Assembly (NCBI GenBank): GCA_019310485.1 | Contig: JAFDEF010000014.1 | Coordinates: 1-64,000 of the forward strand | Direction of reading: 5' to 3' | Source of the DNA: Deltaproteobacteria bacterium | GTDB lineage: Bacteria > Desulfobacterota > DSM-4660 > Desulfatiglandales > HGW-15 | DNA: 64,000 nucleotides | Shown: positions 16,335-26,610 of the stretch, one piece after another | Layout of the letters: the number at the start of each line of letters is the position of its first letter | Position numbering within the stretch: position 1 is the stretch's first letter | Translations under genes and position numbers: made by a program | Notes under the pieces: model-generated | What the model saw: the letters and a program-made list of their open reading frames with translations, nothing else | Told to the model about the DNA's origin: nothing | The model's database searches: none

Positions 16335-17543
16335 TCATGTGCTCTCGTTGAGCCAGATCGGCTCAGATGCTACCTCTCCCCCCTCAAGCACACGCTGCGT
16401 CTCATCTATTACCCTTCTGAAATGATCAACTGTAATATCGGCTCCTGCCAGACCCCCTATAAAGCTTATTGCTGGAATCGGAGTGCTCAAAAAATACATG
16501 GAAGAAAGAATCTCCTGGTACATGGGCCCTGAGTTCCAGCCAAAACTAACAGATCGGTCCACAACTCCCGCTGCCTTTACCTTGCTGAGCGCTTCACACA
16601 ACGCTTTTCTCGGAAAGGGCCTGAAAGTCTTCATCTTTATCAACCCTACCCTCTTTCCCTCCTCATCGCGTGCCATATCCACCGCATCTTTCCCTGCTCC
16701 GCTCATGCTCCCAATAGTCACCACCGCATAATCGGCTCCATCAAGCCTGTACTCCTCCACCAGGGGAGCCCACTTCCTCCCAAATCGCTCCCCCCACTCC
16801 CTGTGCACTTCCTCAATCACCCTCAGCGCATTCTGCATCCCACGGCACAGCCCTTTTCGGTACTTCACAAAAAGAGAAGGCCCTATACCCCCGGCACCAC
16901 CCGTGAGGGGGTCAACCCCCATGGGCCGCTCAGGGTCAAGCGCTACGTGCCAGTTCACATTCTTCTCCCCCAGAAAAACATCCACCTCCTCCTGATCCGG
17001 TACCTCCACCTTCTCCACTCCGTAGGAAAGATAGTTTCCATCGTGATTGACATTTACCGGCAGCATCACATCACGGTGCTCGGCAATCTTAAACGCCATT
17101 ATCACAGTGTCCAAAACCTCCTGCACATTCTCACAGTGCATGTGTACCCACCCTGTCTCCCTCACCGTCATCGCATCCTGTTGCCCTCCCCACACACTCT
17201 GGGGAGTAATACCGTCCCTGGTCACAATCGACATCACTATGGGAAGCCTCAGGGGAGGTGTGCGAAAATAGGGCTCAAACATGAACGCCAGCCCCTGCCC
17301 GCAGCTAGCCGTAAATGTACGCGCACCGGCAAGCGCAGCACCTTGAAGCACAGAGAGCACACTGTGCTCCCCTTCAACATCCATAAGATCCGCCTTGATA
17401 ATACCGTCTGCAACAAACTGTGATATGTACTCCGCCAGAGACGATTGCGGCGTTATGGGATACACAGCCACCATGTCGGGACGGGCCAGAGCCACTCCCC
17501 AGGCAGCAGCTTCGTTACCATCACAAACTATCACTTTTCCCAT
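16335..17543 (-). CDS. padG: 2-oxoacid:acceptor oxidoreductase alpha subunit (PadG-like)
   Basis: This 402-residue alpha chain of the PFOR superfamily has the conserved N-terminal VAYPITPQSS motif (about 22-31), used for substrate and TPP contact, then VEGEHSVLSVLQGAALAGAR and the TASCGQGL segment. A C-terminal domain II (YAVVTIGSMSGAGKDAV, GLIKMKTFRPFP) follows. It corresponds to PorA/VorA/PadG. ATG 17543 was chosen: it follows the delta stop codon by 2 bp and has an AGAGGAG ribosome-binding site. The longer frame to 17591 would overlap delta by 46 bp. Translational coupling with delta is likely. Confidence 0.85.
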   Translation of the reverse strand: MGKVIVCDGNEAAAWGVALARPDMVAVYPITPQSSLAEYISQFVADGIIKADLMDVEGEHSVLSVLQGAALAGARTFTASCGQGLAFMFEPYFRTPPLRLPIVMSIVTRDGITPQSVWGGQQDAMTVRETGWVHMHCENVQEVLDTVIMAFKIAEHRDVMLPVNVNHDGNYLSYGVEKVEVPDQEEVDVFLGEKNVNWHVALDPERPMGVDPLTGGAGGIGPSLFVKYRKGLCRGMQNALRVIEEVHREWGERFGRKWAPLVEEYRLDGADYAVVTIGSMSGAGKDAVDMARDEEGKRVGLIKMKTFRPFPRKALCEALSKVKAAGVVDRSVSFGWNSGPMYQEILSSMYFLSTPIPAISFIGGLAGADITVDHFRRVIDETQRVLEGGEVASEPIWLNEST

Positions 17544-17545
17544 CT

Positions 17546-17839
17546 CTACTCCTCTTGCTCCTCCACCATCCTTATCGCATGGTGGGGACACTCTTCAGCA
17601 CAAATACCACACCCCTTGCATATCTCGAGATCAGCCTCAAACCACCCATCCTTCTCCACTATGCACTGCGTGGGGCAGTAAACCCAGCACGTGGCACACT
17701 TAACACACCTGTCTCTGTCCACCACCGGCCTCTCAGCCCTCCACTCCCCTGTCTTTAGCACAATGTACTCAGTGGCTATCGGGCACAGATCATCAGGTAT
17801 CCCCGATCGGTCAAACGGCTCCCTGGCTTGCTTCTTCAT
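17546..17839 (-). CDS. padF: Ferredoxin-type delta subunit of the 2-oxoacid oxidoreductase (PadF-like)
   Basis: This 97-residue protein has two classical [4Fe-4S] binding groups, CVKCATCWVYCP (about 45-56) and CKGCGICAEECP (about 74-85), the pattern of PorD/VorD delta subunits. It overlaps the upstream gamma gene by 4 bp and is followed after 2 bp by alpha, so the three are tightly coupled. Its role is electron transfer from the TPP site toward the ferredoxin-beta fusion and the FAD subunit. Confidence 0.88.
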   Translation of the reverse strand: MKKQAREPFDRSGIPDDLCPIATEYIVLKTGEWRAERPVVDRDRCVKCATCWVYCPTQCIVEKDGWFEADLEICKGCGICAEECPHHAIRMVEEQEE

Positions 17840-18417
17840 GCTCGCTCCTCCATACCCCCTCTTAAATCATATACCTTGCTCTCCTCATACCCCCGCCTCG
17901 CTGCCTCAATGTTCTTGTCCAAATCAGCATCCCTGAACGCCACAGATCCCATAGCCTTCACCAGAGAATCCATAGAGACCAGAGCAGTCGTCCTGGCAAA
18001 TGAACCAAGCATTATGGAGTTGGTAATAGGCCTTCCAAATACCTGAAGCGCTATCCCAAATGCATCACAAAAACCTACCCTGGAAAGCAGCGCAGGATAT
18101 TGCACCTCATCAAGTGCCTTCTTGGTCGCCTGAACCCATACCCCACCCCCCTTTATGTCCTCAAATATGTCCACAGAGCGCGGAAGAGTGGGATCAAGAC
18201 ACACTACACAATCAGGATGATATATGTTGGTGGTCTGCCGAATCACTCTATCGGCAAATCTCAGGTATGCAGCCACAGGCGCCCCTCGCCTCTCAAATCC
18301 AAATGAGGGTATGGCCTTCACATACTTGCCCTCCTCTACCATGGCCTTCGCCAGTATCTTGGAAGCCAAAACCGCACCCTGACCCCCCCTGCCGTGAAAC
18401 CTTATCTCATACATCAC
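17836..18417 (-). CDS. padE: 2-oxoacid:acceptor oxidoreductase gamma subunit (PadE-like)
   Basis: This 193-residue protein has the gamma-subunit signature EIRFHGRGGQGAVLASKILA at its N-terminus, the GAPVAAYLRFAD motif (about 45-57) and a C-terminal NSIMLGSFART segment, all typical of PorG/VorG/PadE. It is the first gene of the probable operon gamma-delta-alpha-FAD-beta, continuing into the molybdenum hydroxylase. The upstream gap of more than 600 bp to the divergent dehalogenase homologue should hold the operon promoter, though none is clear by eye. Confidence 0.87.
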   Translation of the reverse strand: MMYEIRFHGRGGQGAVLASKILAKAMVEEGKYVKAIPSFGFERRGAPVAAYLRFADRVIRQTTNIYHPDCVVCLDPTLPRSVDIFEDIKGGGVWVQATKKALDEVQYPALLSRVGFCDAFGIALQVFGRPITNSIMLGSFARTTALVSMDSLVKAMGSVAFRDADLDKNIEAARRGYEESKVYDLRGGMEERA

Positions 18418-18853
18418 CAGTCCTCGTTATCGAAAGCTTTAAAGTGCTTTTTCTCCAAGCATCATCAACTTGAGTATCATTCTTTATATTTTCTGAGAAA
18501 CTTTTTCCAGATGTTATTTTGAAAAAGTCATCTCAGGGCGCGTTTTGCCTTTCTCTGTTCGATCTCTTTGATTAAACCAGCCATATGCCTCCCCCTGGAT
18601 ACAGGTGCTCTGCTCATGAGAGGATCGGTGACCCAAAAAACGAGAGGAGCCAAGCGATCTCACCCAAATCCATAAAACTTTATTAAGGCTATATAAGGAA
18701 TGCACTTAAAGTCAAGACATGGATTCAAGGGGTGCATATTTGATGTCTGAACCTCTGCTATCTCGACGTCCTCAACCCAAAAAGGTCGGATCAGATTAGT
18801 CTGAAATATTAATACATAAGATCGCAAACCCAGATAGCACCTCTCATTTTATG
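18418..18853. other. Divergent intergenic region between the oxidoreductase operon and the dehalogenase homologue
   Basis: No gene recognised. It should carry the minus-strand promoter of the seven-gene operon; no convincing -35/-10 pair on that strand was found by eye. A 63-residue minus-strand frame at 18514-18705 has no family features. Confidence 0.4.
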
Positions 18854-18882
18854 TTGACACTCAGGCGCAATCTTTTTATACG
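18854..18882 (+). promoter_or_regulatory. Sigma-70-like promoter of the dehalogenase homologue
   Basis: A perfect TTGACA (18854-18859), an optimal 17-bp spacer and TATACG (18877-18882, four of six). A transcript would begin about 18890, some 80-160 bases before the candidate start codons. Confidence 0.6.
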
Positions 18883-19047
18883 TCAAGCCTGCAAATAGGC
18901 GATTTCTCAGCGCTCCAACCAGCTCAACCTGAAAGGCAGGGCTGGTTTCTGATCTCTCCTAGCCGGGTGAAGAGGTTCTTGCAGATCAGGGCGGAGCATA
19001 GCAGCACAAAGAATATTTTTGGAAGAAGGAGAAGGATAGCCGTGGAA

Positions 19048-20196
19048 ATGTCTCGACCCAGCAAGCAAGAAGAAATGGTGGGATTTCCTGTGCCGGATTA
19101 TCGTTTTGACCAGAAAAACGAGATGTTTAAACGAGCATTCTGGGATGAGCAGTTTGAGACGCAGCGAACGCGTTTTTATAATGAAGTAGGATTCCAGGAC
19201 AAGCCGGGTTGGGGAAAGGTGGATTTTTCGATTCGCAATGCAGCCTGGAATGTTGAGTGGAGCTTTGGCATGGGAAATTCCCGGAGCAATTCAGGTCTCT
19301 ATGCGTGGGAAGGCATTCATCCCAAAGCGGAACGCTTTGTCAGGACCGGCGGAAGGGTTGAAGGAACACCTTCAGAGATGAGCAACGTTGTGAAGAAAGC
19401 GGCCCTTCGCCTGGGGGCGGATTTGGTAGGAATCTGTCGTGTGCATCCGAACTGGGTATACTCCCATGAGTATAACCTGATTACGCAGGAACACTATCCT
19501 CTCGAGCTTCCGAAAGGTTGTGACAATGCAGTTGTCATGGCAATAGAGATGGATTACCATACCCTGCGTTCTTCCAGCATGGTGCTTCAGGGCTTTGCCA
19601 CAGGCCATGCATACTCAAAGATGGCTTTCCTTGCGAACATGGTAGCTGCCTTTATTCGGGGTCTTGGATACCGTGCGGTGCCGTGCGGCAACGATACGGC
19701 TCTGAGCATTCCGCTGGCAATGGCCGCAGGACTCGGAGAATGGAGCCGCATGGGCCTTCTGGTAACCAAGAAGTTAGGACCCAGGGTTCGACTTTGTAAA
19801 GTGTTTACCGATCTGCCACTCGCTCATGACCACTTTGAGCCGTTTGGCGTGGTTGAATTCTGTAAAACCTGCAAGACATGTGCAAGCAATTGCCCATCGC
19901 AGGCCATTTCTCACGGGGAAATGACAACTGAAGGACCTAATATTTCAAGCCATTCGGGAGCGCTCAAATGGTATATTAATGCAGAGAAATGTTATACTTA
20001 CTGGGGTACAAGGAGAACAGATTGTACACAGTGCATTCGGGTGTGTCCTTTTAACAAGATGCCCGGGAAAATTCATGACCTATCTAGGTTTCTCATAAAA
20101 AGGGCGCCTTTGTTTAACCGCTTACTGGTTAAATTGGATGAAGTTCTCGGTTATCAAAAGACCCTGCCGGTAAGCAGGTTTTGGGGGAAGGGGTAA
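19048..20196 (+). CDS. Reductive-dehalogenase (RdhA) family protein, no Tat signal and no rdhB
   Basis: About 382 residues. The core carries the RdhA hallmarks: KKAALRLGADLVGICRVHPNWVYS-type opening, GYRAVPCGNDTALSIPLAMA and GLGEWSRMGLLVTKKLGPRVRL. Two ferredoxin-like groups follow near the C-terminus, FCKTCKTCASNCPSQAI and CTQCIRVCPFNK, binding two [4Fe-4S] clusters beside a corrinoid. Respiratory RdhA proteins have an RRxFxK Tat signal and an rdhB anchor gene; neither is visible, so this should be cytoplasmic and not respiratory in the usual way. ATG 19048 (AGGAGAAGG upstream) was chosen, but the frame is open to a GTG at 18967. It ends 20 bp from a convergent nitroreductase. Halogenated substrate use is not proven. 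Confidence 0.85.
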   Translation: MSRPSKQEEMVGFPVPDYRFDQKNEMFKRAFWDEQFETQRTRFYNEVGFQDKPGWGKVDFSIRNAAWNVEWSFGMGNSRSNSGLYAWEGIHPKAERFVRTGGRVEGTPSEMSNVVKKAALRLGADLVGICRVHPNWVYSHEYNLITQEHYPLELPKGCDNAVVMAIEMDYHTLRSSSMVLQGFATGHAYSKMAFLANMVAAFIRGLGYRAVPCGNDTALSIPLAMAAGLGEWSRMGLLVTKKLGPRVRLCKVFTDLPLAHDHFEPFGVVEFCKTCKTCASNCPSQAISHGEMTTEGPNISSHSGALKWYINAEKCYTYWGTRRTDCTQCIRVCPFNKMPGKIHDLSRFLIKRAPLFNRLLVKLDEVLGYQKTLPVSRFWGKG

Positions 20197-20216
20197 TGGC
20201 CCCTGAGGCATGTTTT

Positions 20217-20960
20217 TCAGGACTCGTAACCAACCGGCATCACGAGCAAAGGCTCATGGGAGGCAGGGGCCCTGATCGTTTTGTTAAGATCATGATCGCG
20301 GAAGGCCCCTATGATTCCTGCTGAAAGACCCAGCGCACAAGCCTGGAGAAAAATGTTCTGGCCGATGTGCCCGGCTTCTATCATGGCGTATCTTACGCCC
20401 CTTTCTCCGTATTTGCCACAAACCCGGTTGTATTCAGCCGTTATGACAAGGCTTAGCGGCGCCCTTGCCATCCACATTTGCCAGAGAGCCGTTTCGGCAG
20501 CCCGAGCCCTGAAGTCTCCTTCTTCTAGAATTGAAATAGAGTGGCTATTGGCCTCATAGTGGTAGATTCCTTCTTTTAGGCTTTCTACACCGTTTTTTCC
20601 CACAATAGCGTAAACGTCCATAGGATAAAGGGCACCAGCTGAAGGGGCCGCTCTTTTGAAACCCCCTTCTTCTGTTATACCCTGGGAGGCCCAGAGAATC
20701 TGTGATAACTGCTCAAGGGTTAAAGACTTGCTGAGGAATGAGCGGTTTGTTCGGCGTCTCTTGATTGCTTTTTCCACAGAAGTCTTTCCGTCAAATCTGG
20801 GTTTAGGCAGCTTCATGTGATTTTCCTCCCGTTTGTTTGAAGAAAATTCCAAGGCTTTGACACAGTTGGCCGGGAATGCCGAGAAAAAGCAGAAAGCCTC
20901 TGCTATCAGGGCAAATGTCTTAAGAACCTCTCTTCTCCCCAGTTCTTTAAAAAAGTGCAT
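20217..20960 (-). CDS. SagB/ThcOx-type nitroreductase-family flavoprotein with possible Tat signal
   Basis: This 247-residue protein has the FMN-binding nitroreductase domain in about residues 60-247. SagB-type features include KRRRTNRSF (basic FMN-phosphate contact), LSQILWASQGI, the proline-rich APSAGALYPMDVYAI strand and EAGHIGQNIFLQACALG. The N-terminus (GRREVLKTFALIAEAFCFF) resembles a twin-arginine signal, implying export of a folded flavoprotein, although the hydrophobic core is short. ATG 20960 was chosen because GGAGGGG lies directly before it. Stand-alone members are uncharacterised oxidoreductases; no azole-peptide cluster lies nearby. It is convergent with the RdhA homologue. Confidence 0.82.
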   Translation of the reverse strand: MHFFKELGRREVLKTFALIAEAFCFFSAFPANCVKALEFSSNKREENHMKLPKPRFDGKTSVEKAIKRRRTNRSFLSKSLTLEQLSQILWASQGITEEGGFKRAAPSAGALYPMDVYAIVGKNGVESLKEGIYHYEANSHSISILEEGDFRARAAETALWQMWMARAPLSLVITAEYNRVCGKYGERGVRYAMIEAGHIGQNIFLQACALGLSAGIIGAFRDHDLNKTIRAPASHEPLLVMPVGYES

Positions 20961-22586
<1,626 letters not shown>

Positions 22587-22676
22587 GATTGACCGCCGGG
22601 CGCAGTGCTCCCTAAAAGGTATCCCTTATGATAGAGCCTGAAAAAATTCCAGTAATCAGACCCAAGAAAAGAAGAT

Positions 22677-24578
22677 ATGCCAACTTGTGAAAAACACTAC
22701 GATGTTATAGTGGTCGGTGCGGGACATGCGGGTTGTGAGGCGGCCCTGGCTGCTTCCCGAATGGGCCATCCTACACTTCTTCTAACAGTCAACCTGGATC
22801 ACATTGCGGCAATGAGCTGTAACCCTGCTATCGGCGGACTGGCCAAGGGACATCTTGTCAAAGAGATTGATGCCATGGGGGGTGAGATTGCCAAGAATGC
22901 GGATCAAACAGGAATTCAGTTCAGGCGACTCAACACCCGGAAGGGTTTGGCTGTTCGAGGGTCACGATCACAAAACGATATGGACTTGTATCGCAAGAGA
23001 ATGAAAAGCATTGTCGAGACCCAGCCAAATCTCGACTTAAGACAGGCGATGGTGGAAAGGCTTCTGGTAAGAGAAGGTAAAATTCAGGGGGTTGAAACAC
23101 AAATCCATGAAAGATTTCTCTCAAAGACAGTTATTCTCACAACAGGTACTTTCCTCAGAGGTCTTATTCATATTGGGCTGGATCATTTTCCGGCAGGCCG
23201 GATGGGGGATCCCCCGTCAACGAATCTTTCAAAACAGCTCAAGGAGCTGGGGTTCGAAATCGGAAGATTGAAGACAGGAACTACTCCGAGGCTTAATGGT
23301 CGGACCATAGACTACAAGGGTCTGGAAATTCAGTTAGGGGATAAGGAGCCGAGACCATTTTCTTTTTCCACGAAAAAGATACCGCTACCCCAGGTTCCCT
23401 GCCACATCACCTATACCAATCAGAAAACACATGACTATATCAGGTCCGGGCTGGATCGCTCCCCGCTCTACACTGGAATAATAAAGGGAACGGGCGCAAG
23501 GTACTGTCCCTCAATTGAAGATAAAGTTGTTCGCTTTCCCGAAAAGGAGAGGCATCAGATTTTCTTGGAACCAGAGGGTCTGGACACAGTCGAGGTGTAC
23601 CCGAACGGCATTCCTACAAGTTTGCCCATAGACATCCAGATCAAAATGGTCAGGTCTATTGAGGGGCTGGAGAGGGCAGAGATATTGCGTCCAGGCTATG
23701 CCATCGAATATGACTTCATAAACCCCTTGCAGCTAAGACCAACACTGGAAACTAAAATCGTTGAAGGCCTTTTTCACGCTGGACAAATCAATGGGACCTC
23801 AGGATATGAGGAGGCTGCGGCTCAGGGCTTCGTAGCAGGCATTAATGCTGTTTTGAAAATAAGGGGTGAGGAGCCATTGATTCTGGAAAGGTCTCAGGCC
23901 TACATTGGTGTATTGATCGACGACCTGGTCACGAAGGGAACAACGGAGCCGTACAGGATGTTCACTTCTAGGGCTGAGTATCGGCTCCTGCTCCGAGAAG
24001 AGAACGCAGACTTTAGGCTTCGTGATATTGGCTACAGGCTCGGCCTTGTTCCAGAAGGCGAATATCGGGAATTTTGCAGAAAAAGGGAAGAGGTACATGA
24101 GCTTATAGATCGTCTCAAAGCTTTCAAACTGAGACCAGAGCCTGGAATCCAAGAAAAGCTCAAGGAGCTGGGCACGGCACCCATAAAAAACATTGTCACG
24201 CTGGCTCAACTTTTGAAGAGAAATGAGGTTCTTGTTGAGCATCTGCGTTTCTTTGATCATGGGCTTGAAAATATTGACAGGAGAATAGCTGAAGAGGTTG
24301 AAACCCGAATCAAGTACGAAGGATATATCAATCGCCAGGAGAAACAGGTTGAGAAACTTAAGCGAATGGAAGGTTTCAAACTCCCTGAAGAAATTGACTA
24401 CCAAACAGTTCATGGACTTTCAAAGGAGGTAAAGGAAAAGTTGAGTAAGGTAAGACCAATCTCAATAGGCCAGGCTTCTCGCATCTCCGGGATCACCCCT
24501 GCTGCGCTTATGGCGATTCAGGTCCATCTGAAAAAAGTGGGTATGAAAGGGGATCTCTCAACATCGATTCGGAACTGA
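22677..24578 (+). CDS. mnmG: tRNA uridine-5-carboxymethylaminomethyl modification enzyme MnmG (GidA)
   Basis: This 633-residue FAD protein works with MnmE to modify the wobble uridine of several tRNAs. Family signatures: the FAD motif [12 protein letters not shown] (about 11-22), [21 protein letters not shown] (about 49-69), [10 protein letters not shown] (about 197-206), [14 protein letters not shown] (about 274-287), and [16 protein letters not shown] (about 367-382). The C-terminal helical domain ([26 protein letters not shown]) that binds MnmE and tRNA is complete. No mnmE lies in this window. The length is normal. Confidence 0.97.
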   Translation: MPTCEKHYDVIVVGAGHAGCEAALAASRMGHPTLLLTVNLDHIAAMSCNPAIGGLAKGHLVKEIDAMGGEIAKNADQTGIQFRRLNTRKGLAVRGSRSQNDMDLYRKRMKSIVETQPNLDLRQAMVERLLVREGKIQGVETQIHERFLSKTVILTTGTFLRGLIHIGLDHFPAGRMGDPPSTNLSKQLKELGFEIGRLKTGTTPRLNGRTIDYKGLEIQLGDKEPRPFSFSTKKIPLPQVPCHITYTNQKTHDYIRSGLDRSPLYTGIIKGTGARYCPSIEDKVVRFPEKERHQIFLEPEGLDTVEVYPNGIPTSLPIDIQIKMVRSIEGLERAEILRPGYAIEYDFINPLQLRPTLETKIVEGLFHAGQINGTSGYEEAAAQGFVAGINAVLKIRGEEPLILERSQAYIGVLIDDLVTKGTTEPYRMFTSRAEYRLLLREENADFRLRDIGYRLGLVPEGEYREFCRKREEVHELIDRLKAFKLRPEPGIQEKLKELGTAPIKNIVTLAQLLKRNEVLVEHLRFFDHGLENIDRRIAEEVETRIKYEGYINRQEKQVEKLKRMEGFKLPEEIDYQTVHGLSKEVKEKLSKVRPISIGQASRISGITPAALMAIQVHLKKVGMKGDLSTSIRN

Positions 24579-24625
24579 AAGCTGGATTTGGCCGCCAAAC
24601 CTAGGCTGCATATTTTGATACGGTA

Positions 24626-25249
24626 ATGGAGACTCTGATCTTCACTAAAGGACTTCTTGTTGGCTTTTTCCTGTGCGCGCCTCTGGGGCCCATAGGGCTT
24701 TTGTGCATGCGGAGAACTTTGATTGAAGGTCGGCTGGTCGGCATGGCTTCCCTGCTGGGGGCATCAACGGTAGATGCCATTTACTGCTTTGTGGCCGGGT
24801 TGGGAATTACATTCATTTCCAACTTTTTGAAGCATGAGGAGATCCTTTTCAGAATAACAGGCGGCCTTATTTTTGTGTTTATTGGAATGGCGGTATTCCT
24901 CTCGCGACCATCAGAAAGAGCCCCGGAGACACCTGGTAGCGGTATACTGCGGGCTTATGCTTCTATTTTTGTCATCATGCTGGCGAACCCAATACCGGTT
25001 CTAATATTTACAGCGGTGTTTACTGCTCTGGGGGTATCAGGCTGGAGAGGGGCATACGCCAACACCGCAGTGCTTGCCGCAGGAGTTTTTGTTGGGGCGG
25101 GACTCTGGGCCCCGATACTAACCTCGGTTGTGAGCTTTTTTAGAACTCGCTTCACGAGTGACAAGCTTCATCTGGCAAACAAAATCTCAGGAGCACTCAT
25201 TTTCACATTTGGAATACTCGTAGGACTGACAACGGTAATAAGGCAATGA
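24626..25249 (+). CDS. LysE-family amino-acid exporter
   Basis: This 207-residue inner-membrane protein has five to six hydrophobic segments. The N-terminal signature (GFFLCAPLGPIGLLCMRRTL, with the family PxGP motif) and the short GLIFVFIGMAVFLSRP segment identify the LysE/RhtB group, which exports basic or other amino acids and related solutes. The ribosome-binding site is weak. It stands between mnmG and the phosphate transporter on the same strand. The cargo cannot be predicted. Confidence 0.82.
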   Translation: METLIFTKGLLVGFFLCAPLGPIGLLCMRRTLIEGRLVGMASLLGASTVDAIYCFVAGLGITFISNFLKHEEILFRITGGLIFVFIGMAVFLSRPSERAPETPGSGILRAYASIFVIMLANPIPVLIFTAVFTALGVSGWRGAYANTAVLAAGVFVGAGLWAPILTSVVSFFRTRFTSDKLHLANKISGALIFTFGILVGLTTVIRQ

Positions 25250-25316
25250 AAAGAGCAAAGCGTGCGAATGCTTTGAACAAGGTTGTTTGCGGCTTCGGAA
25301 ATAACGGCACAACAAA

Positions 25317-26591
25317 ATGAACATACTTTCTATTACTCCCGGGTCAGAGCTTTTCATTCTGGGTTTTGCTGTAATTTTAGGGCTGTATATGGCTGCCAAT
25401 ATTGGGGCCAACGACCTGGCCAATGCCATGGGCACATCGGTGGGCTCCGGCGCCCTGACAATGAAGCGGGCAGTGCTGGTGTCAATGGTGTTTAATTTGG
25501 CTGGGGCTGTCCTGGCCGGCGGGCATGTGACCAATACAATACGCAAGGGTATGATAGACCCGTCTTTGCTTGCAGGGAGTCCTGAAAAGCTGCTGCTGGG
25601 CATGTTTGCAGCCCTTCTTGCAGCAGGAGTGTGGGTGCAGCTTGCCACGCACTTAGGGCTTCCGGTCTCAACCACTCATTCCATCGTAGGAGCGGTTGTT
25701 GGTTTTGGAGTGCTGGCCGTTGGTTTTGGAGCCATATCATGGGGCAAGGTAGGTGCCATAGCACTTAGCTGGGTCATATCGCCCGTCTCAGGGGCGGTCG
25801 TTGGAGGAGGTATCTTTTACCTTATCCAGAGAAAGATCATTAAATCCAATGCCCCTTATCGAGCGGCCCAGAGATATGCTCCATGGTTACTATCTCTCGT
25901 ATTCATAGTGATTATTCTTTCAGTGATTTTTAAAGGCCTTAAAAACCTGCACCTTGATCTCAGCTTCAGCAGAGCACTTCTTGTTGCTTTGCCGGTTTCG
26001 GTTGCTGCTGGTTTTGGTGGAAAAGTGGTACTTTCCAGGCTGGGGGGACCTGGTTGCCGCTGGATAAGAGGAGACGAAGAAGAAAAGGTGGAATGTGTGT
26101 TCGGCTACTTGCAGATCATGACTGCATGCTATGTTGCGTTTGCGCACGGTGCAAACGACGTGGCCAATGCCGTTGGTCCACTGGCTGCTATATATTCTGT
26201 TGTAAAGACAAAAACAGTTGCCATGCAGGTGGAGGTTCCTGTCTGGATGCTGGCAGTGGGTGGCATAATGGTTGGAGGGGGACTGCTTGCTTTTGGCTCC
26301 AGGGTGATGCGCACCATAGGGAAAAAGATAACGGAGATAACGCCTGTTAGAGGTTTTTGCGCTGAGTTTGGCGCAGCTACCACCATACTTTTTTGCTCGC
26401 GTTTAGGGCTTCCGGTTTCCACCACTCACGTACTAGTGGGCTCGGTGGTAGGGGTGGGTGTCATGAGGGGCATGGGCTTTCTTGATCTCAGGGTAATCAG
26501 GAATATTGCATATTCCTGGCTTGTTACGCTGCCATTCACAATCGCCCTTTCCATGGCTCTTTATAAGTTACTTATTGCGTTTTTGTCATAG
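25317..26591 (+). CDS. pit: Inorganic phosphate transporter, PiT family
   Basis: This 424-residue, roughly ten-helix transporter of low-affinity phosphate or metal-phosphate belongs to the PiT family. Both family repeats are present: the GANDLANAMGTSVGSGAL motif near residues 27-44 and HGANDVANAVGPLAAIYSV near residues 277-295. Each half also has a PVSTTHSIVGA / PVSTTHVLVGS pair. The gene is followed 19 bp later by its usual DUF47 partner. Confidence 0.93.
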   Translation: MNILSITPGSELFILGFAVILGLYMAANIGANDLANAMGTSVGSGALTMKRAVLVSMVFNLAGAVLAGGHVTNTIRKGMIDPSLLAGSPEKLLLGMFAALLAAGVWVQLATHLGLPVSTTHSIVGAVVGFGVLAVGFGAISWGKVGAIALSWVISPVSGAVVGGGIFYLIQRKIIKSNAPYRAAQRYAPWLLSLVFIVIILSVIFKGLKNLHLDLSFSRALLVALPVSVAAGFGGKVVLSRLGGPGCRWIRGDEEEKVECVFGYLQIMTACYVAFAHGANDVANAVGPLAAIYSVVKTKTVAMQVEVPVWMLAVGGIMVGGGLLAFGSRVMRTIGKKITEITPVRGFCAEFGAATTILFCSRLGLPVSTTHVLVGSVVGVGVMRGMGFLDLRVIRNIAYSWLVTLPFTIALSMALYKLLIAFLS

Positions 26592-26610
26592 CAAAAAGGG
26601 AGAATAAACG

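Noticed and set aside
16803-17423. 206-residue plus-strand frame
   Set aside because: Antisense shadow of the alpha subunit gene, whose YPITPQS and other motifs are unmistakable.
18967-20196. Epoxyqueuosine reductase (QueG)
   Set aside because: The LGADLVGICRVHPNWVYS and SGND/CGNDTALSIPLA-type segments and spacing fit reductive dehalogenases better than QueG.
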